40,455 nucleotides of DNA from Saprospiraceae bacterium (GTDB lineage: Bacteria; Bacteroidota; Bacteroidia; Chitinophagales; Saprospiraceae): assembly GCA_028282725.1 (NCBI GenBank), contig JANQHF010000014.1, positions 1-40,455 on the forward strand, written 5' to 3'. Positions within the stretch are counted from its first letter, which is position 1, and each line of letters starts with the position of its first letter. A model generated the notes under the pieces. That model had not been told where the DNA came from. It saw only the letters and a list, made by a program, of their open reading frames with translations, and did not search any database. Positions 35,153-40,455 of this stretch are shown here, in pieces. The position numbers were made by a program, and so were the translations under genes.

Positions 35153-36238
35153 GTGAAACACAATTATTACGTAGATCCGGATATAACGAAAGCAGAGACT
35201 TTACCCTCTTCATTTTATCGCGATCAAGGCGCATTTGATGAGATGAAGGAAAAAATATTTTGCAAAAGCTGGCACTGGATCGGAGATGGTCCGGGTCTTG
35301 CCCCCCTGGATCAATATGCCCATCCATTTACTCTAATGGATCATTACCTGGAAGAGCCCATGTTACTGATCCGAACTGCCGGTAATCAATTCAGGTGTTT
35401 GAGCAATGTATGTACCCACCGTGCGAATATCATCGTTCATAATCCCGGAAAAATGAACAGTCTCAATTGTATATATCACGGCAGGCGATTCGATCTGGAG
35501 GGAAATTTTGTGCACATGCCCGAATTCTCGGATGTACAGGACTTCCCAAGAACATGCGATGATCTCCACAGCTTTCCAATTGAACAATGGGGATCCTTTT
35601 TGTTTGTTGGTCTCGATCCGGAATTGGATTTTGAGATGATCAGGTCATTCCTGGACAAATGGGTAGGCTTTCTTCCTTTGAATGAATTCAAATATGACGC
35701 TGTACACACCAGGGACTACCTCGTCAATTGTCACTGGGCCCTCTATTGTGACAATTATCTGGAAGGGTTTCACATTCCCTTCGTTCATTCTGATTTAAAT
35801 GCAATTCTTGACTACGGCTCCTATAGGACCGAGTTATTCGAATATGGTACTCTTCAAATCGGATTTTCAGACGGGGCAGAGGAGACCTATGATCTTCCAG
35901 AAAGTCATCCGCTCCACGGACAGGAAGTTGCTGCATTCTATTTTTGGATCTTTCCCAATATTACTTTCAGCTTTTATCCCTGGGGTGTTTCCGTAAACGT
36001 GATTCGACCGATATCCATTCATAAGACCAGGGTTTCGTTCTTCAATTATCTCCATGATGAAAAAAAATATGGGACAACAGCAGGTCCGCTCATGGACAAG
36101 GTAGAACGAGAGGATGAATTTGTCGTGGAAGGAGTGCATAAAGGCTTACTATCCAGGTATTATCACACCGGAAGATTTTCTCCGAGGAGAGAAAAAGGAG
36201 TCCATCATTTTCACCGCATGTTGAGTAATCGATTATAA
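35153..36238 (+). CDS. Rieske non-heme iron oxygenase, alpha subunit
   Basis: A 361-residue oxygenase starting from a GTG at 35153 (MKHNYYVDPDITKAE); no in-frame ATG lies between the permease end and residue 31. Rieske ligands are Cys87, His89, Cys106 and His109 (CTHRANIIV; CIYHGRRFD). The catalytic iron is held by His207 and His212 (NYLEGFHIPFVH), probably with Asp321. The C-terminal YYHTGRFSPRREKGVHHFH is typical of the single-component alpha-type branch. It shares only the core pattern with the oxygenase at 20238, so the two are distinct subgroups. It sits between an amino acid permease and an aldo/keto reductase, suggesting a small catabolic or demethylation pathway. No reductase partner is adjacent. 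Confidence 0.85.
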   Translation: MKHNYYVDPDITKAETLPSSFYRDQGAFDEMKEKIFCKSWHWIGDGPGLAPLDQYAHPFTLMDHYLEEPMLLIRTAGNQFRCLSNVCTHRANIIVHNPGKMNSLNCIYHGRRFDLEGNFVHMPEFSDVQDFPRTCDDLHSFPIEQWGSFLFVGLDPELDFEMIRSFLDKWVGFLPLNEFKYDAVHTRDYLVNCHWALYCDNYLEGFHIPFVHSDLNAILDYGSYRTELFEYGTLQIGFSDGAEETYDLPESHPLHGQEVAAFYFWIFPNITFSFYPWGVSVNVIRPISIHKTRVSFFNYLHDEKKYGTTAGPLMDKVEREDEFVVEGVHKGLLSRYYHTGRFSPRREKGVHHFHRMLSNRL

Positions 36239-36276
36239 ATGATTAATTTTTGAGACTAAACAAAAAATGATCGAAA

Positions 36277-37251
36277 ATGAGAACAAGAAGGCTTGGATAT
36301 TCTGATTTACACTTTACAACGATTGGTATTGGTACTTGGGCCATGGGAGGTGGAAACTGGAAGTTTGGCTGGGGGCCTCAGGATGACCAATCCTCAATTG
36401 CAGGTATCCACAGAGCATTGGATCTTGGAATCAACTGGATCGATACTGCAGCGATTTATGGACATGGTCACGCAGAAACTGTCGTATCCAAGGCCATTAA
36501 AGGAATCAGGGATGACGTCCTGATTGCTACCAAATGCAGCAGGATCTGGAAAGAGGGTAGTATCGAAATTGAAAGTTCCCTCAAATCCGCAAGCATCCGG
36601 AAAGAAGTGGAAGACAGCCTGCGCAGACTTGATATCGAGACCATCGACTTGTATCAAATTCACTGGCCATATCCCGATGAAGATATCGAAGAAGGATGGA
36701 CGACTATGTCTGAACTGGTACATGAAGGCAAGGTGAGATACATAGGTGTGTCGAATTTTAACCTGGATCAGTTACAAAGAGCCCAAAAGATCTTTCCAAT
36801 CGTCTCGTTGCAGCCACCGTACAGTATGTTGAGGAGGGACATTGAAGAGGGTATCCTGGACTATTGTACAGCCAATGATATTGGTGTGATTGCGTACAGT
36901 CCCATGCAGGCTGGATTGTTGACAGGAACATTCAGTAAGGAACGTATCTCAAATTTGCCTGATTCAGATTGGAGGACTAAGAATCCATTTTTCCAGGAGC
37001 CCCAATTGAGTGTCAATCTCAATTGTGTGGAAGAATTGCAATCAGTGGCTAAAAATAAAGGGATAACCATGGCACAGCTTAGTCTCGCCTGGGTCCTGAG
37101 AAAACCCAACGTGACTTCTGCTATTGTTGGCGTTCGCCGGCCTGGTCAGATCGAAGAAACTGCCCTGGCCTCCGATATTGACCTGAGCCATGAAGAACAG
37201 GATCAAATTGAATCAATTCTCGCTCAGAGAGAACACTCATTGAACAATTAG
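36277..37251 (+). CDS. Aldo/keto reductase
   Basis: A 324-residue NADPH-dependent oxidoreductase with the (beta/alpha)8 aldo/keto reductase fold. The catalytic tetrad is complete: Asp56, Tyr61 (IDTAAIYGHG), Lys86 (IATKC) and His129 (LYQIHWPYP). The cofactor-binding end has SAIVGVRRPGQIEETA, where Arg residues usually hold the 2'-phosphate of NADPH. It reduces an aldehyde or ketone to an alcohol, or the reverse. It follows the Rieske oxygenase by 38 bp and is probably its operon partner, handling a carbonyl released by the oxygenase or related metabolite. Confidence 0.9.
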   Translation: MRTRRLGYSDLHFTTIGIGTWAMGGGNWKFGWGPQDDQSSIAGIHRALDLGINWIDTAAIYGHGHAETVVSKAIKGIRDDVLIATKCSRIWKEGSIEIESSLKSASIRKEVEDSLRRLDIETIDLYQIHWPYPDEDIEEGWTTMSELVHEGKVRYIGVSNFNLDQLQRAQKIFPIVSLQPPYSMLRRDIEEGILDYCTANDIGVIAYSPMQAGLLTGTFSKERISNLPDSDWRTKNPFFQEPQLSVNLNCVEELQSVAKNKGITMAQLSLAWVLRKPNVTSAIVGVRRPGQIEETALASDIDLSHEEQDQIESILAQREHSLNN

Positions 37252-39787
<2,536 letters not shown>

Positions 39788-39816
39788 TAGAAATTTAATG
39801 ATTGTATAATGATAAG

Positions 39817-39848
39817 AGCATGAGGGGCCTTCTCCTCATGCTTTTTTT
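39817..39848 (+). terminator. Intrinsic terminator of katG
   Basis: AGCATGAGG (39817-39825) pairs with CCTCATGCT (39834-39842) around an 8-nt loop, followed by seven T. This strong hairpin lies 30 bp after the katG stop and ends 2 bp before the group II intron begins. Confidence 0.9.
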
Positions 39849-39850
39849 AT

Positions 39851-40455
39851 GTGCGCCCGGCATGTCACAGATACTTGGAGGTGAGAGTCCTTTATGCACC
39901 ACCCGGCAAGGGGAAGCATTAGCTGAACGGCAAGATTATATCCGTGAGGGTATGGTTGAAGGAAGCTGAAGGCAAAACATTGGTCTGACGAACAGGAATC
40001 ACATAGTTAGGCATTATCACCGGATGAGGAGGCCAATATCTCTAAAGTCCGATACTTGTACGGGAGGAGATGGTGTAGATGTGGCAGGCATAAATGTGAA
40101 GGTATCTGAGTCTTACCCGGGGAGGTCTGGACGGATATTGATTATCGTGGTCCAGAAGTCAGCCGAGGTCATAGTAGTATTGAGACTATCGATATGAAGG
40201 ACCGAACTTGAAATTATGATGAATGAGCATATGGACTAAGTCCAAGATTAAATGTCAGGAGTGTTAGTTGAGAAACTAACAGCTTAAAGATGAAGTAGGA
40301 CTCGGAAAGTCTGAGGGAATCTATAAGTGTCATCGATCTTGCTTGGGTCTATTTGGGAAGTCATCCTGACTAATGACTGGTCGCTGATATGGTTAATTTC
40401 AGGAACCGCCGTGATACGTGAACCGTACGTCCGGTGGTGTGAGAGGGTAAAAGTA
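39851..40455 (+). mobile_element. ORF-less group II intron, 5' end through domain V, cut by window edge
   Basis: The 5' end GTGCGCCCGGCATG matches the GUGYG start of group II introns. It is followed by recognisable domain I segments (GGAGGTGAGAGTCC; GAAGGAAGCTGAAGGCAA; CTGACGAACAGGAA) and the block CAGAAGTCAGCCGAGGTCATAG, seen in bacterial introns just before the coding domain. A small hairpin with a GAGA tetraloop (40263-40280) follows, then a domain-V-like hairpin at 40403-40438. No reverse transcriptase frame fits in the ~550 bp, whereas intact elements usually carry a 1.2-1.8 kb gene there. A candidate EBS1, ATAAA (40090-40094), could pair with TTTAT at the end of the katG terminator tract. 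Domain VI and the 3' splice site lie beyond the window. Confidence 0.8.
40403..40438 (+). ncRNA. Group II intron domain V-like hairpin
   Basis: GAACCGCCG...CGGTGGT forms the lower stem (one G-T pair), and TACG/CGTA forms the upper stem around TGAA. The following GTGTGAGAGG is the linker usually seen before domain VI in bacterial introns. Domain V is the catalytic core and the most conserved part of the intron, so its presence suggests the RNA may still be spliced if an intron-encoded protein is supplied in trans. Confidence 0.7.

Overview
The window looks like chromosomal DNA of a member of the Bacteroidota, plausibly a Saprospiraceae-like or related marine/environmental lineage. I cannot name a species from sequence alone. 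The pointers are several perfect or near-perfect TAnnTTTG -7 boxes, lipoproteins with acidic residues after the lipobox Cys (surface-export style), a DUF4856/imelysin/HTTM/TonB-receptor cluster, a decayed Oar-type TonB receptor, and Bacteroidota-style methylmalonyl-CoA mutase and biotin-carboxylase genes.

Layout. 1-815: six tandem copies of a ~102-bp hairpin-forming repeat, then a minus-strand terminator. 816-2086 (minus): cupin and family 2 glycosyltransferase genes. 2222-8849 (plus): a tightly packed five-gene propionyl-CoA operon (biotin carrier, short mutase small subunit, biotin carboxylase, mutase large subunit, carboxyltransferase) that together convert propionyl-CoA to succinyl-CoA. 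8936-18793: housekeeping genes (M1-type metallopeptidase, HPF-like protein, class II aldolase, M20 amidohydrolase, dnaG, dapB, hemE, accD). 18857-23443: small membrane proteins, a DUF3303 protein, a Rieske oxygenase, and an APC permease coupled to a predicted lipoprotein methyltransferase. 23502-26199: a decay zone with an NTF2-like pseudogene, an intact Tat-exported TIM-barrel protein, and an eroded Oar-type TonB receptor.

26473-32651 is a compact plus-strand operon of a DUF4856 lipoprotein, an imelysin lipoprotein, an HTTM membrane protein and a FecA-like TonB receptor, most likely for iron or iron-complex uptake. It is preceded by a set of TGTAAAC-type repeats and dyads that could be its operator. 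32818-37251: a GDPD/PLC-like lipoprotein (minus), then a permease, Rieske oxygenase and aldo/keto reductase gene set. 37559-39787: katG with a strong terminator.

The most unusual item is at the right edge. A group II intron 5' end (GTGCG) begins at 39851, immediately after the T-tract of the katG terminator. A domain-V-like hairpin appears only ~550 bp later, with no reverse transcriptase gene between them. This suggests an ORF-less group II intron at a terminator site, a location typical of group IIC introns. The 3' end lies outside the window.
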